From Adiantum capillus-veneris (Eukaryota; Streptophyta; Polypodiopsida; Polypodiales; Pteridaceae): a DNA stretch of 64,000 nt. Under the pieces are notes generated by a model. That model saw only the letters and a program-made list of their open reading frames with translations, was not told where the DNA came from and did no database searches. A program made the position numbers and the translations under genes. Each line of letters begins with the position of its first letter. Position 1 is the first letter of the stretch. Shown here piece after piece: positions 52,342 to 62,539 of the stretch. The stretch is taken from contig CM043958.1 in NCBI GenBank assembly GCA_014529385.2, positions 148,086,385 to 148,150,384 of the forward strand, in the 5' to 3' direction.

Positions 52342-53553
52342 CTATGTAAAGTGAATGGAAAAACTCGTCTTCTTCAAAGACTGTGCAAGCAATGTAGATG
52401 AACCAATACACGGAGTGACAAACCGTTCATCAAACATATACAAACAATAAGATCGAATCTTTCTCTTATGATCTAGAGCAATCAACTGTGGCAATTCACA
52501 ACGGAAATGCCCATGCTTGGTGCTCATACTTTCATGTGCTCGTACTACAACTGTGTCGTGCCAAGGAAGAGACATGGAATGTGACGTCCTTGAATGCATA
52601 CTTTTCAGCTTTTCATGAACAATCCGTATACATTCGTGCTCATTCATGAGTGAAACGTGCTCAACGTACAATATGTCATGCCTGGGAAAAGGGATCACAT
52701 AAAGACGCTGACTAAAATACAGGAAACGATCACGAATGAAACACTCGAACAATGTGTGTGTATCAATCATGCGAACACATAATACTTCCTGTGAGGGTTC
52801 TTTGGACCTAGGCTCGAAAGCCAAGATCGGTTCTTCCTGAATGATCTAATCGTCCTGTGGGGGTTCTTTGGACCTCGACTCGAAAGCCAAGATCGGTTCG
52901 TGATTGATCGAATCTACAACGAGGTTAGCTTTGCTAGAAAAAGCATCCACGAACACATCATCCTTGTGAACAATCACATCATCTTCATGCAAATCATCAT
53001 GCTTGTGAGAAATCACATCTTGATCATGCAAATCATTGTCATTCAAATCATCATGCTCATCATTTTCAATCAACTCATCATGCTTCTCATAATCATGCAA
53101 ATCCTGTGTGTCATCCTTTGGAGAAGAAGAGACTAAGAGAGTCTCCTTTTCCCGAATCTCTTGCATCTGGGCCTGAACTTGAGAAAAGAGTCGCAAGAAC
53201 TCTTTTATGTGTTGGTCGCTCTTTTCTTTGATGGCTTTGTTCTCGCGATCAAATTCTGCTTGTCTTGCTTTGTTCTCGCGATCAAATTTGGCTTGCCTTT
53301 CTTTTTCTTCCAAGTCATACTGACGCTCTATGGCGTCCTTTCTTGCATCGTATTCACGATCTATGGCGGCCCATCTTTCTTCGTAGTCACGATCTACGGC
53401 TGCCCTTCTTTCTTCGTGTTCTAACTTCCTGTCCATAAACAACTGCGGCAACTCCTTCATAGGAGTTAGTGCAATCCTTGTCGTAGATGGAGAAGCGTCA
53501 GAAAAATTCTTCTGGTGGGGAAAATTCTTCTTCGCCTCTCTCATGCTCATCAC
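52342..53553 (-). CDS. Coiled-coil, His/Asp-rich protein of the AB/CD family (one internal stop)
   Basis: A frame of 403 codons from ATG 53,553, interrupted by one TAG (52,846-52,848). Residues 1-30: basic start (MREAKKNFPHQKNF). About 35-150: very charged coiled coil with imperfect repeats (ERRAAVDRDYEERWAAIDRE, EKERQAKFDREN/ARQAEFDREN). About 155-205: His/Asp-rich tract (HDDLHEDD, VHKDD). After the stop there is a 160-codon C-terminal part with RHDILYVEHVSLMNEHE, HEKLKSMHSR, SLPWHDT and CELPQLIALDHKRKIRS. All segments recur in the same order in the copy at 58.7-59.9 kb. No zinc knuckle, protease or RT motif is present and I do not recognise the family. A role as a particle or RNA-binding protein is possible but is only inference. 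Confidence 0.65.
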
Positions 53554-53759
53554 CTCCGAGCGAAGTATCCATTCCGCTTTGAGTGATAACCATTCTGAAG
53601 TCGTGGGTTCTTATGGATTCTTGTGGTCTTGGGTTCTTAAGTTCACTAGGAACTTGGGTTCTTGCGGCCCTTGAGGTTCTTGAGGTTTTCTTTTGCTTGC
53701 AATCTGTGTTTGAGAAGGATCTTCTCTTCACCCGAGTTCTACTCTTTTCCGCGGGCGCA

Positions 53760-53790
53760 CCCCTTGGCGGCCTTGCGCTCACACCAAGGT
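53760..53790 (-). promoter_or_regulatory. Leader hairpin CCTTGG...CCAAGG
   Basis: CCTTGGCGGCCTTGCGCTCA followed by CACCAAGG in the transcribed leader between primer site and ATG. It is conserved at about 42,250 and 60,112 (the last arm there is slightly altered). The position is where packaging or dimerisation signals sit in retroelements; function is inferred. Confidence 0.5.
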
Positions 53791-54033
53791 TGCTTTTTTC
53801 CACCTCACGTCGATTAGCCGGCTGCTAAGTGCACAGTCCGCTCTCAATGAGTGAAAAGAGACACAAGGGGAGGCTGGACAAGCCCTTCTTTCCTCAGATT
53901 CCTGTCACTCTTCAAAAACACGATTAGGAATCGACACGCCCAAGCGAACTTGGGTTCGTGCGACCTCAACAAGCAAAAAAAAATTATGTGATTCTTGTGG
54001 TTCTTTCCTTGAGTGATACAGAACACTGCCAAA

Positions 54034-54045
54034 GCTCTGATACCA
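54034..54045 (-). other. Element AB primer binding site (tRNA-Met)
   Basis: Minus-strand TGGTATCAGAGC, one base from the LTR. Confidence 0.92.
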
Positions 54046-54046
54046 A

Positions 54047-55212
54047 TGTTAGGTACAGCGGAATGAATGTTTGCGCTTTTGCTCAAGATGAGTGCTCCGA
54101 ACTGTGCTCAAGGTTTCTTTTGTTCTTATGGAAGGTAGAGCCTTCCGTTCTTAATGAGAGAATACTATGATCACAAACAAAGTGAATGGACATTGTGCAT
54201 GCAAGTGTATGAGACTGAGAGATAGAGACAGAAGAGAGATACGACACCAGAGACGTTGTAAAACCCTCCTCCGAAGGCCCCACTCTTGTCGGTGAGAGTG
54301 GTCTACTTATGATTGCACAATCTGGTACAAACGGTATGCATGAGATTGATGCAACTCTAGGCTATGTCGACGATGACGACAGGAATGGCGACACCGACCT
54401 AAGGGCTGAAATCTACAATCTTTTATTTGCTGTCCAAAAACGCTATGGGCTGAAATCTGCTACAATCCAAAAACGCTGATTTTGGGGCTATTTCTATAGG
54501 TAAAGCTTTGTCGCTGAAAATCTGCAGGTTTAGGGCTAGAAACTGAGGTTCTTAAAGGCTGAAAATTGATGGTCTTTCTGGGCTGAATCTGCTATTCTTT
54601 AGGGGCTGAATCCTCATGAAAACGCCAGGGCTGCAATCTGTCAAAAACGCTAGGCTGATGGGAACAAAAACGCTAGGTATGCTGGTCTCTGTTGGTGATC
54701 CTTGCTGATGCAAAACGCTAGGCAAGGCTTGATGCAGTGAAGGTCTCCTTGATGAGAAAACGCTAGGGAGATGGGAGTTCTTGCTTGGAGGGGGAAACCG
54801 CCAAGGGGTCTTGTTGAGAAGTTGCCTGCTGAGCTTGGCTCCTGTTGCCTCTTCTGCCGTTTAGTGCTAGTCTAGGTTTGCTTATATACAAACTTACTCA
54901 ATTTGCCCTACCTACTTTCCAACAAAAGTCACTTAAAAATAATAAGTGAAAATGTCAAAAATAGGTAAAATAGGCTAAATGCACTGGAAAATTCCCCTGA
55001 AGGATTCTGATGGATTATGATGGGAATGCCTATGATCATGCGGTGTGCGAACAGAGGATATGCATCTACACTAAGTGATTGGGCATGCACGGTCTACGAA
55101 TAGACTCACAAAAGTGCAAAATCACTTCTAATCTAGATTGATTGGACTGACTGAACCCTTGTCGTGTTGTAGCTTGTCCACAGACACATAGAGTTGGATG
55201 TGTCACATGACA
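54047..55212 (-). repeat. Element AB 5' LTR (1,166 bp)
   Basis: Starts (plus view) TGTTAGGTACAGCGG and ends TGTCACATGACA, adjoining the primer site. Confidence 0.9.
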
Positions 55213-55236
55213 GTGAGTGAAGTGCGCACGTGACAG

Positions 55237-55726
55237 TTGGTGGGAACTCTTCTTTAATAAACTGCCCCACTCGGCGAGGTTATGTAAGTTGGTGGGAACT
55301 CCTGCTTCTTCTTCAACAGCTTCTAGGGTTTAGGCCCCTCAGCCGAGATCTGCAAGTCATGTTACGAGACTGGGCACCCTCCTGTTGTAGTCGTTAACTG
55401 CAATTGGGATAGCTGGGCGTAATGGTTAATTATGTGCTGTCTATTTATTTTACTAATTGAGTTGATGATGATTTTGTAGAGTGGAATGCGGGGAGTTGAT
55501 GAAGAGGCGACGACAATTATTCTTGGCCATTTTATAGTTGCACAGTATCTTAGAATCTCATTTCAATAAGCCACTATGGCTCTGTAAATATTTGTAGTGG
55601 GAACTCCCCTTATGGGTCATGCAAGAACTAATGAGCTTCACTCATTTACAAAAGTGAAGGCTCAGGTCTTCGATGGCTTGACAGATCTTTGGTGACTTGA
55701 CAAGTCAACCGTGTGTGACATCCCCC
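55237..55726 (-). repeat. 3' LTR of gypsy element J, truncated
   Basis: Matches LTR J (GTTGGTGG(G/A)AACTCTTCTTT, TGCCCCACTCG, TTCTAGGGTTTAGGC) and ends TGTGTGACA before a minus-strand polypurine tract (GAATGGGGGA, 55,727-55,736). It contains about 300 bp not present in the other LTRs of this family, and its left part is missing. Confidence 0.6.
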
Positions 55727-55736
55727 ATTCTTGAAA

Positions 55737-57156
55737 GAAGTAATCATCCGCGATTACAGTATATCTGCAAAACAACTCAAAAGAAATTTCCTGAGGGTCA
55801 TTCTAAGGGACAGTCCAAGGGACAATCAGTTTTCTCATTCCAGATCGAAGCTCTTGATATTCCGGCTTAGCAAAATTAGCCATCACACCCAGACCACGTT
55901 GATCTATAACAAGTGTCTTGATGCGCTAAAATTACATACCCAGGCAATCTCACCCATGAGGAATATTTGGTGGTTGGCACATCACAATGCAACACAAATG
56001 CTCGCATATGCATTAGCTCGTCCTTCTGCATCACGATAATGGTACGCTTCCGAGTTCATGATGTGGAAACGGCTTTTCCATGGTATCCTTGTGTGGTCAC
56101 TGGAAGCGCATCGATGAGAGGTACCACCTTCTCGGTCCGACCGGTGGCTAACTTGGCTTCAATTTCTCATCCCTCTGCATCATAATAAAAGTCCATCTGC
56201 TTCAAGAATTCTGGATGGATGAAGTTCTATGTAGCTCCGAAGTCAAAGAAGATTAGGGCTTTTAAGCCGTTGAATTTGCCATAAGCTTTGCACAATTCGT
56301 TTATACTCTCAAGGTTTATGCCATAAATATCAAGTACTACTCCAATAGCGGGTCTAGCTCTCTTAGCCGGAGGTGGTCCTTGGGATCTTTTAGCCATTGG
56401 AGCGAAAGGTTGCTCTGAAGACGTCGAGGCTGGTTGGAGACATGTATTGAATGTATGCCCTATTTGAAAACATTCGAAACATCAACCTTCTTGTAACACT
56501 GCTCGTTGACGCTGTGTAAGACGAGGCCTTTGAGGTTGGGTTTCACGAGACTCCCAAGGATTTGTTCGTTGTTGCCGGAATTCTGGTTAGTGACTGGAGT
56601 TACTTCTCTGGTAAACTCCAACTTTCCTTTCATCAATTTGTAGCCGACCGTGGCATGGTCCATAAGCTCTTGCATGGTTGAGACTTGCTTGGACAAACAA
56701 TAGCCTTGTAATGGTGATGGCAATCCAATGGTGTGCCGCTCGCACTGGTCCTCCAAGGGAATGAACTTAAAGGACACTGGAAGGTAGACGTCGAAAAGCC
56801 TTTGGTTGTAGTCGTCCATGGTCTCTATGGCAAGCATTTTAAGTTGCCCCATTTTGACAAGATATGGAATTCAAAGAGAGAAGTCATGTAACTGCATGCA
56901 AATATTGTCTTGAAAGCTTGCCAGGTCCATGGAGCATGCGGTTGCGTTGCAATTGAGCTCCACCACTACATAGCATTATCTTTAAGAAATACACTGCTCA
57001 AGAAATCATGGATTCTTCTGAATAGTTCCTCGAAGCATAGAGTGGCTAAGGGTGGAGTGGCTAGTAAGTCCGGGACAGGGATACGAATATTCTTTGATAG
57101 CTTGCTCTGTCTGCTCTTGAAGGACCGATATGCTTTGAGAAAAGCACACGCCTAAA
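55737..57156 (-). pseudogene. gag: Element J: Gag and protease only
   Basis: Read right to left from the primer site: a Gag core (AFKTIFACSYM, then DDYNQRLFDVYLPVSFKFIP and GLPSPLQGYCL; open 56,852-56,460), a degenerate zinc-knuckle Cys (about 56,490), and a pepsin-like protease start ALIFFDFGAT followed by NFIHPEF (about 56,270-56,220), in which the usual Ser/Thr after Asp is Phe. The sequence then passes directly to the 3' end, so RT, RNase H and integrase are deleted. Several stops and frameshifts are present. Confidence 0.7.
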
Positions 57157-57168
57157 GCTCTAATACCA
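57157..57168 (-). other. Element J primer binding site (tRNA-Met type)
   Basis: Minus-strand TGGTATTAGAGC, the same variant as in the TRIM at 14.4 kb, one base from the LTR at 57,170. Confidence 0.8.
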
Positions 57169-57169
57169 C

Positions 57170-57273
57170 TGTAACGAGACGCGCACCACGTGCCAACACA
57201 AAAGACCAGACGAGACGACTTTGAGTACTTCAAATAACAACTGAACTGAGAGTGTACGACACACGAGATGGGG
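57170..57273 (-). repeat. Element J 5' LTR, first part
   Basis: TGTAACGAGACGCGCACCAC onwards. It matches solo LTR F and is interrupted by element CD after GAGATGGGG. Confidence 0.85.
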
Positions 57274-58474
57274 TGCTAGGTGCAGCGGAATGATGTTTGC
57301 GCTTTGCTCAAGATGAGTGCTCCGAACTGTACTCAAGGTTCCTTTTGTTCTTATGGAAGGGATAGCCTTCCGTTCTTAATGAGAGAATGCTATGATCACA
57401 AACAAAGTGAATGGTCACTGTGTGTGAAAGTGTATGAGACTGAGAGGGAGAGAGAGAGAAGAGAGATATGACACCAGAGTAGTAAAACCCTCCTCCGAAG
57501 GCCCCACTCTCGTCGGCGAGAGTGGTCTACTTACGATTGCACAATCTGGTACAAATGGAATGCATGGGACTGATGCAAGTCTAGGCTATGTTGACGACGA
57601 CAACGGGGATGACGAGGTCGACACTAGGGCTGAAATCTGCAATCTTTCTAATGCTGTCCAAAAACGCTATGGGCTGGAATCTGCGACTAGTCCAAAAATG
57701 CTGTTTTGGGGGCTGTTTTCGGTGGTCGCTGAAATTCTGCAGGTTTAGGGCTGAAAACTGAGGTCTTTCCGGGCTGAATCTGCTACTCCTTTTAGGGCTG
57801 ATCTTGATGGTTTTCCTACTGCTGAAATCGATGCATGCTGTGGCTGAAAACGCTACAATCTGCAAACGCTGTGACAATCCAAAAATGCTAGACTGATTTG
57901 TTTTCCAAAAACGCTAGCTCTTGTGGGATGCTGCGGGAGGATCTGATGCAAAAACGCCAAGGATGAGGCTTGCTGGCGGTTGTGTAGATGCTGAAAACGC
58001 TAGACAATGGCTGATGCAGAAAACGCTAGCATGGGGGGGAATCTACTGCTTGAGGGAAGGTCCACCAAGGGGTCTTGCTGAGAAGTTGCCTACTGAGCTT
58101 GGCTCCTGTTGCCTCTTCTACCATTTAGTGCTAGTCTAGGTTTGCTTATATACAACTTACTCAATTTACCCTACCTACTTTCCAACAAAAGTCACTTAAA
58201 AATAATAAGTGAAAAATGTCAAAAATAGGTAAAATAGGCTAAATGCACTGAAAAATTCCCCTGACTGATTCTAATGGATTCTGATGGGAATGCTTATGAT
58301 CATGCTATGTGCAACCAAAGGATATGCATCTACACTAAGTGACTGGGCATGCACGGTCTACGAATAGACTCACAAAAGTGCCAGATCAATTAAAATCTAG
58401 ACTGATTGGACTGACTGAACCTTTGTCATGCTATAGCTTGTCCACGGACACAGAGTTGGATGTGTCACGTAACA
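57274..58474 (-). repeat. Element CD 3' LTR (1,201 bp)
   Basis: Starts (plus view) TGCTAGGTGCAGCGG and ends GTCACGTAACA. The hairpin CCACTCTCG-TCGG-CGAGAGTGG lies at about 57,505-57,526. Confidence 0.9.
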
Positions 58475-58700
58475 TCCCCTCCTTTTCAAAGTGAGGTATT
58501 GGTACCGAATTGTATGGCGTCGAGGGAGATCGCCAATAGCATCCGGAATCCTAAAAGGGACTCTTCGCCGGCCCACTTTGATATGTGGGTCGCGCGGTAC
58601 TTGAACTTCATAAAGGTCCGCAACGCTTGCTTCTTTGGGCCGCACCGAAGGCGACACAAAGTCTTTTATGGCTCCTTCAATGCTTCAACTCCGTCTAGAG

Positions 58701-59912
58701 TCATGCTTCTTTCTTCTTCAAGAATCTCCATGGCTGAAAATTCCTGAAACCATTTCCAACACAAAACCATGAACATACCATTCTATGTAAAGTGAATGAA
58801 AAAAATCTTATATTCGCTAAAGACTGTGTATGCAATGTAGATGAACATAGAGACGGAGTGATAAACCGTTCACCACGCATATGCAAACAATGAGATCGAA
58901 TCTTTCTCTTTTGATCTAGAGCAATCAACTGTGGCAATTCACAATGGAAATGCCCATGCTTAGTGCTCATACTTTTATGTGCTCTTTCTACAAATGTGTC
59001 ATGCCAAGGAAGAGACATGGAATGTGACTTCCTTGAATGCATACTTTTCAGCTTCTCATGAAAAATCCGCATTCATTTGTGCTCATTCATGAGTGAAACA
59101 TACTCAAAGTACAATATGTCATGCCTAGGAAAAGGGATCACATAAAGACGCTGATTAAAATACAGGAAACGATCACAAATGAAACACTCGAACAATCCGT
59201 GCGTATCAATCATGCGAACACATAATACTTCCTGTGAGGGTTCTTGAATCTTTGGACCTAGGCTCGAGAGCCAAGATCGGTTCTTCCTGAAGGGGTTCTT
59301 TCTGAGGGGGTTCTTTAGACCTCGACTCGAAAGCCAAGATCGGTTCTTCGTGACTGATAGAACCTACAACGAGATTAGCTTCGCTAGAAAAAGCATCCAC
59401 TAACACATCATCCTTGTGAACAATCACATCATCTTCATGCAAATCATCATGCTTGTGAGAAATCACATCTTGATCATGCAAATCATCATGCTTGTCATTG
59501 TCATCCAAATCATCATGCTCAATCATTATCATTCAAATCATCATGCAAATCATCATCATGCTTCTCATAATCATGCAAATCCTGTGTGTCATGCTTTGGA
59601 GAAGAAGAGACTGAGAGAGTCTCATTTTCCCGAATCTCTCGCATCTGTGCCTGCATTTGAGAAAAGAGTCGCAACATCTCTTTCATTCTTGCTTTGGTCT
59701 CGCGATCAAATCTTGCTTGACGTTCTTTTTCTTCCAAGTCGTACTGACGATCTATGGCTGCCATTTCTTCTACGTAGGCCTTTCTTTCTGCTTCTCTTTG
59801 TTGGTCCAACTCCTCCATAGGAGTTAGCGCAATCCTTGACGTAGATGGGGAAGGGGGAGGGTCCGAAAAACCTCATGGTGGGGAAAATTCTTCTTCGCCT
59901 CTCTCATCTCAT
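58701..59912 (-). pseudogene. Coiled-coil/HD-rich protein of element CD, frameshifted
   Basis: Homologue of the 52,342-53,553 frame in three pieces (59,818-59,519, 59,532-59,206 and 59,072-58,701) in different frames. The coiled coil is shorter (one run of YDLEEKERQARFDRETKAR), the His/Asp tract is longer and shifted by expansion of ATCATGC-like repeats, and the acidic FESRSKEPP repeat is multiplied. The C-terminal part (HEKLKSMHSR, SLPWHDT, CELPQLIALDQKRKIRS) is very similar. Not translatable as one protein. Confidence 0.75.
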
Positions 59913-60382
59913 CACCTCCAAGCGAAGTATCCATTCCGCTTCGAGTGATGACCATTCTAAAGTCGTTGGTTCTTGTGGTCTTGGGTTCTTAAGTTCACGA
60001 GGAACTTGGGTTCTTGGGGGTCTTGGTTCTTGAGGTTTTCTTTCGCTTGTAAACCGCGTTTGAGAAGGATCTTCTCTTCACCCGCGTTCTACTCCTTTCT
60101 GCGGACACACCCCTTGGCGGCCTTGCGCTCACACCAAGTTTTCTTTTTTCCACCTCACGTCAATTGGCTGGCCGCTAAGTGCACGGTCCGCTCTCAATGA
60201 GTGAAAAGAGACACAAGGGGAGGCTGGACAAGCCCTTCTTTCCTGAGATTCTTGTCACTCTTTAAAAACACAATTAGGAATCGACACGCCCAAGCGAACT
60301 TGGGTTCGTGCGACCTCAACAAGCAAAAAAAAACTTGTGATTCTTGTGGTTCTTTCCTTGAGTGATACAGAACATTGCCAAA

Positions 60383-60394
60383 GCTTTGATACCA
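60383..60394 (-). other. Element CD primer binding site (tRNA-Met, one change)
   Basis: Minus-strand TGGTATCAAAGC, one base from the 5' LTR. Confidence 0.85.
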
Positions 60395-60395
60395 A

Positions 60396-61631
60396 TGTTA
60401 GGTACAGCGGAATGAATGTTTGCGCTTTGCTCAAGATGAGTGCTCCGAACTGTGCTCAAGGTTCCTTTTGTTCTTATGGCAGGGAGAGCCTTCCGTTCTT
60501 AATGAGAGAATGCTATGATCACAAACAAAGTGAATGGACACTGTGTGTGAAAGTGTATGAGACTGAGAGATAGAGAGAGAAGAGAGATACGACACCACAG
60601 ACATAGTAAAACCCTCCTCCGAAGGCCCCACTCTCGTCGGCGAGAGTGGACTACTTATGATTGCACAATCTGGTACAAATGGAATGCATGGGACTGATGC
60701 AAGTCTAGGCTATGTTGACGACGACGACGGGGATGACGAGGCTGACGCTAGGGTTGAAATCTACAATCTTTCTACTGCTGTCCAAAAACGCTATGGGCTG
60801 AAATCTGCGACTAGTCCAAAAACGCTGATTTAGGGGCTGTTTTCGGTGGGTCTTTGTCGCTGAAATTCTGCAGGTTTAGGGCTGAAAACTGAGATTCATT
60901 AAGGCTGAAAACTGAGGTCTTTCCGACTGAATCTGCTACTCCTTTTAGAGCTGATCTTGATGGTTTTCCTACTGCTGAAATCGATGCATGTTGTGGCTGA
61001 AAACGCTGCAATCTGCAAACGCTGTGGCAATCCAAAAAAGCTAGACTGATGTGTTTTCCAAAAATGCTAGCTCCTGTGGGATGCTGCGGGAGGATCTGAT
61101 GCAAAAACACCAAGGCTGAGGCTTGCTGGCGGTTGTGCAGATGCTGAAAACGCTAGACAATGGCTGATGCTCAAAACGATAGCATGGGGGGAATCTGCTG
61201 CTTGGAGGGAAGGTCCACCAAGGGGTCTTGCTGAGAAGTTGTCTGCTGAGCTTGGCTCATGTTGCCTCTTCTGCCATTTAGTGCTAGTCTAGATTTGCTT
61301 ATATACAAACTTACTCAATTTGCCCTACCTACTTTCCAACAAAAGTCACTTAAAAATAATAAGTGAAAAATGTCAAAAATAGGTAAAATAGGCTAAATGC
61401 ACTGGAAAATTCCACTGAGTGATTCTGATGGATTCTTATGGGAATGCTTATGATCGTGTTGTGTGCAACCACAGGATATGCATCTACACTAAGTGACTGG
61501 GCATGCACGGTCTACGAATAGACTCACAAAAGTGCCAGATTACTTCTAAATCTAAACTGACTGGACTGACTGAACCCTTGTCATGTTGTAGCTTGTCCAC
61601 GGACACATAGGGTTGGATGTGTCACGTGACA
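60396..61631 (-). repeat. Element CD 5' LTR (1,236 bp)
   Basis: Starts (plus view) TGTTAGGTACAGCGG and ends GTCACGTGACA, followed by CGGGG. It is longer than its partner mainly through extra GGCTGAAAACTGA units. Confidence 0.9.
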
Positions 61632-61636
61632 CGGGG

Positions 61637-62287
61637 AGTGGTTGTGTTCCACCCCAAGAGAGCACTGGCCCCAAACCCTCGTGCCCCTTTTAGTATTTCT
61701 TTATGTTGCTACAACACAACACAAGCCGGTACTCTGTCCTTTGCACTCATAGGCAAAAACGTGCCAGAGAATGAGCTCATGGCATATATTTAAAGGCCCT
61801 TGACCTTGGAAAAGCAGTACATGAAAATCATCTGGTCTAAAAGCACCCAGGCTCCCAAAAGCTAGCGCTGGGAAGTTGTCCATACAATCTACTACATCAG
61901 CAGCAATCAAGGCAGAATGCAAAAATCCGTACAATGACACGTCAACAATCAGCGCAGAATGCGGAAATCCGTATAGTCTGTCGGCGTGAATTGCGAAATC
62001 TGTCCATACAACCTTTTCGTCATCTCCTTTACGTTGAATACCTTTGAGTGTGTGTTGGCTTATTTATTTTAATGTTTTTAAAGTACTAGGGACTTGGGCC
62101 CCATCGGACGGGGTCCCATAAGTTGGTGGAAACTCTTCTTTGATAAATTGCCCCACTCGACGCGGTTATGTAAGTTGAAGGAAACTCCTTTTTCTTCTTC
62201 TCCAGCTTCTAGGGTTTAGGCTCCTCGGTCGAGATCTGCAAGTCGGCTAAAGTCTTCAGTGGCTTGATACGTCAAGAGTCTGTGACA
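61637..62287 (-). repeat. Element J 5' LTR, second part
   Basis: AGTGGTTGTGTTCCACCCCA onwards matches solo LTR F after its TGGGG. It ends TCTGTGACA. Confidence 0.8.
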
Positions 62288-62499
62288 TCCCCTTGAGCAT
62301 CATTGATCCCTCTATTTAATTTTACTCCCCCCTTTACATGTATGTTTATCTTATCCTAATCCCTAGATTTTTTCCCTTAGCTATGTTTCCTCGGAAGATC
62401 TTGAGGTGTTTTTTCACCTACGGTTGTAACTTGTTATTTGGCTTCAGTCTTGTTTTGTAACTAAGCAATTTTTTCTTTATGTAAATATCAAGGGTACTC

Positions 62500-62502
<3 letters not shown>
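62288..62502. other. Unassigned flank between LTR J and the right-hand LINE
   Basis: Nothing recognised. TCCCCTTGAG directly after the LTR end could be a chance resemblance to a polypurine tract. Confidence 0.4.

Positions 62503-62531
<29 letters not shown>
62503..62531. repeat. (GA)14 microsatellite
   Basis: Pure GA run, close to the likely 3' end of the minus-strand LINE. Confidence 0.95.
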
Positions 62532-62537
<6 letters not shown>

Positions 62538-62539
62538 TA

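Larger units (their letters stand above)
50907..55212 (-). mobile_element. Non-autonomous LTR element AB with coiled-coil/HD-rich ORF
   Basis: Minus-strand element of 4,306 bp: 5' LTR 54,047-55,212, tRNA-Met primer site 54,034-54,045, about 480-bp leader, a single long coding region (53,553-52,342), about 290 bp of 3' untranslated sequence, polypurine tract AAAAGGAGGGGA (52,036-52,047) and 3' LTR 50,907-52,035. There is no gag, protease, RT or integrase. The flanks belong to one interrupted LTR (left GCGGAAG, right GTGAGTGAAGTGCG), but an exact target duplication is not clear. The copy at 57,274-61,631 has the same plan. Confidence 0.9.
57274..61631 (-). mobile_element. Non-autonomous LTR element CD, second copy of the AB family
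   Basis: Minus-strand element of 4,358 bp: 5' LTR 60,396-61,631, primer site 60,383-60,394 (one base changed), leader, decayed coding region, polypurine tract AAAAGGAGGGGA (58,475-58,486) and 3' LTR 57,274-58,474. Target duplication TGGGG (57,269-57,273) / CGGGG (61,632-61,636), confirmed by the uninterrupted TGGGG at 46,741-46,745 in solo LTR F. It is inserted in LTR J. Confidence 0.93.

Noticed and set aside
50902-55217. Target duplication for element AB
   Set aside because: The flanks GGAAG and GTGAG do not match. Only the shared identity of the interrupted outer LTR supports the ends.
59416-59820. 134-codon plus-strand frame rich in His/Ile/Met
   Set aside because: It is antisense to the HD-rich coding region of element CD and arises from its ATCATGC-type repeats.
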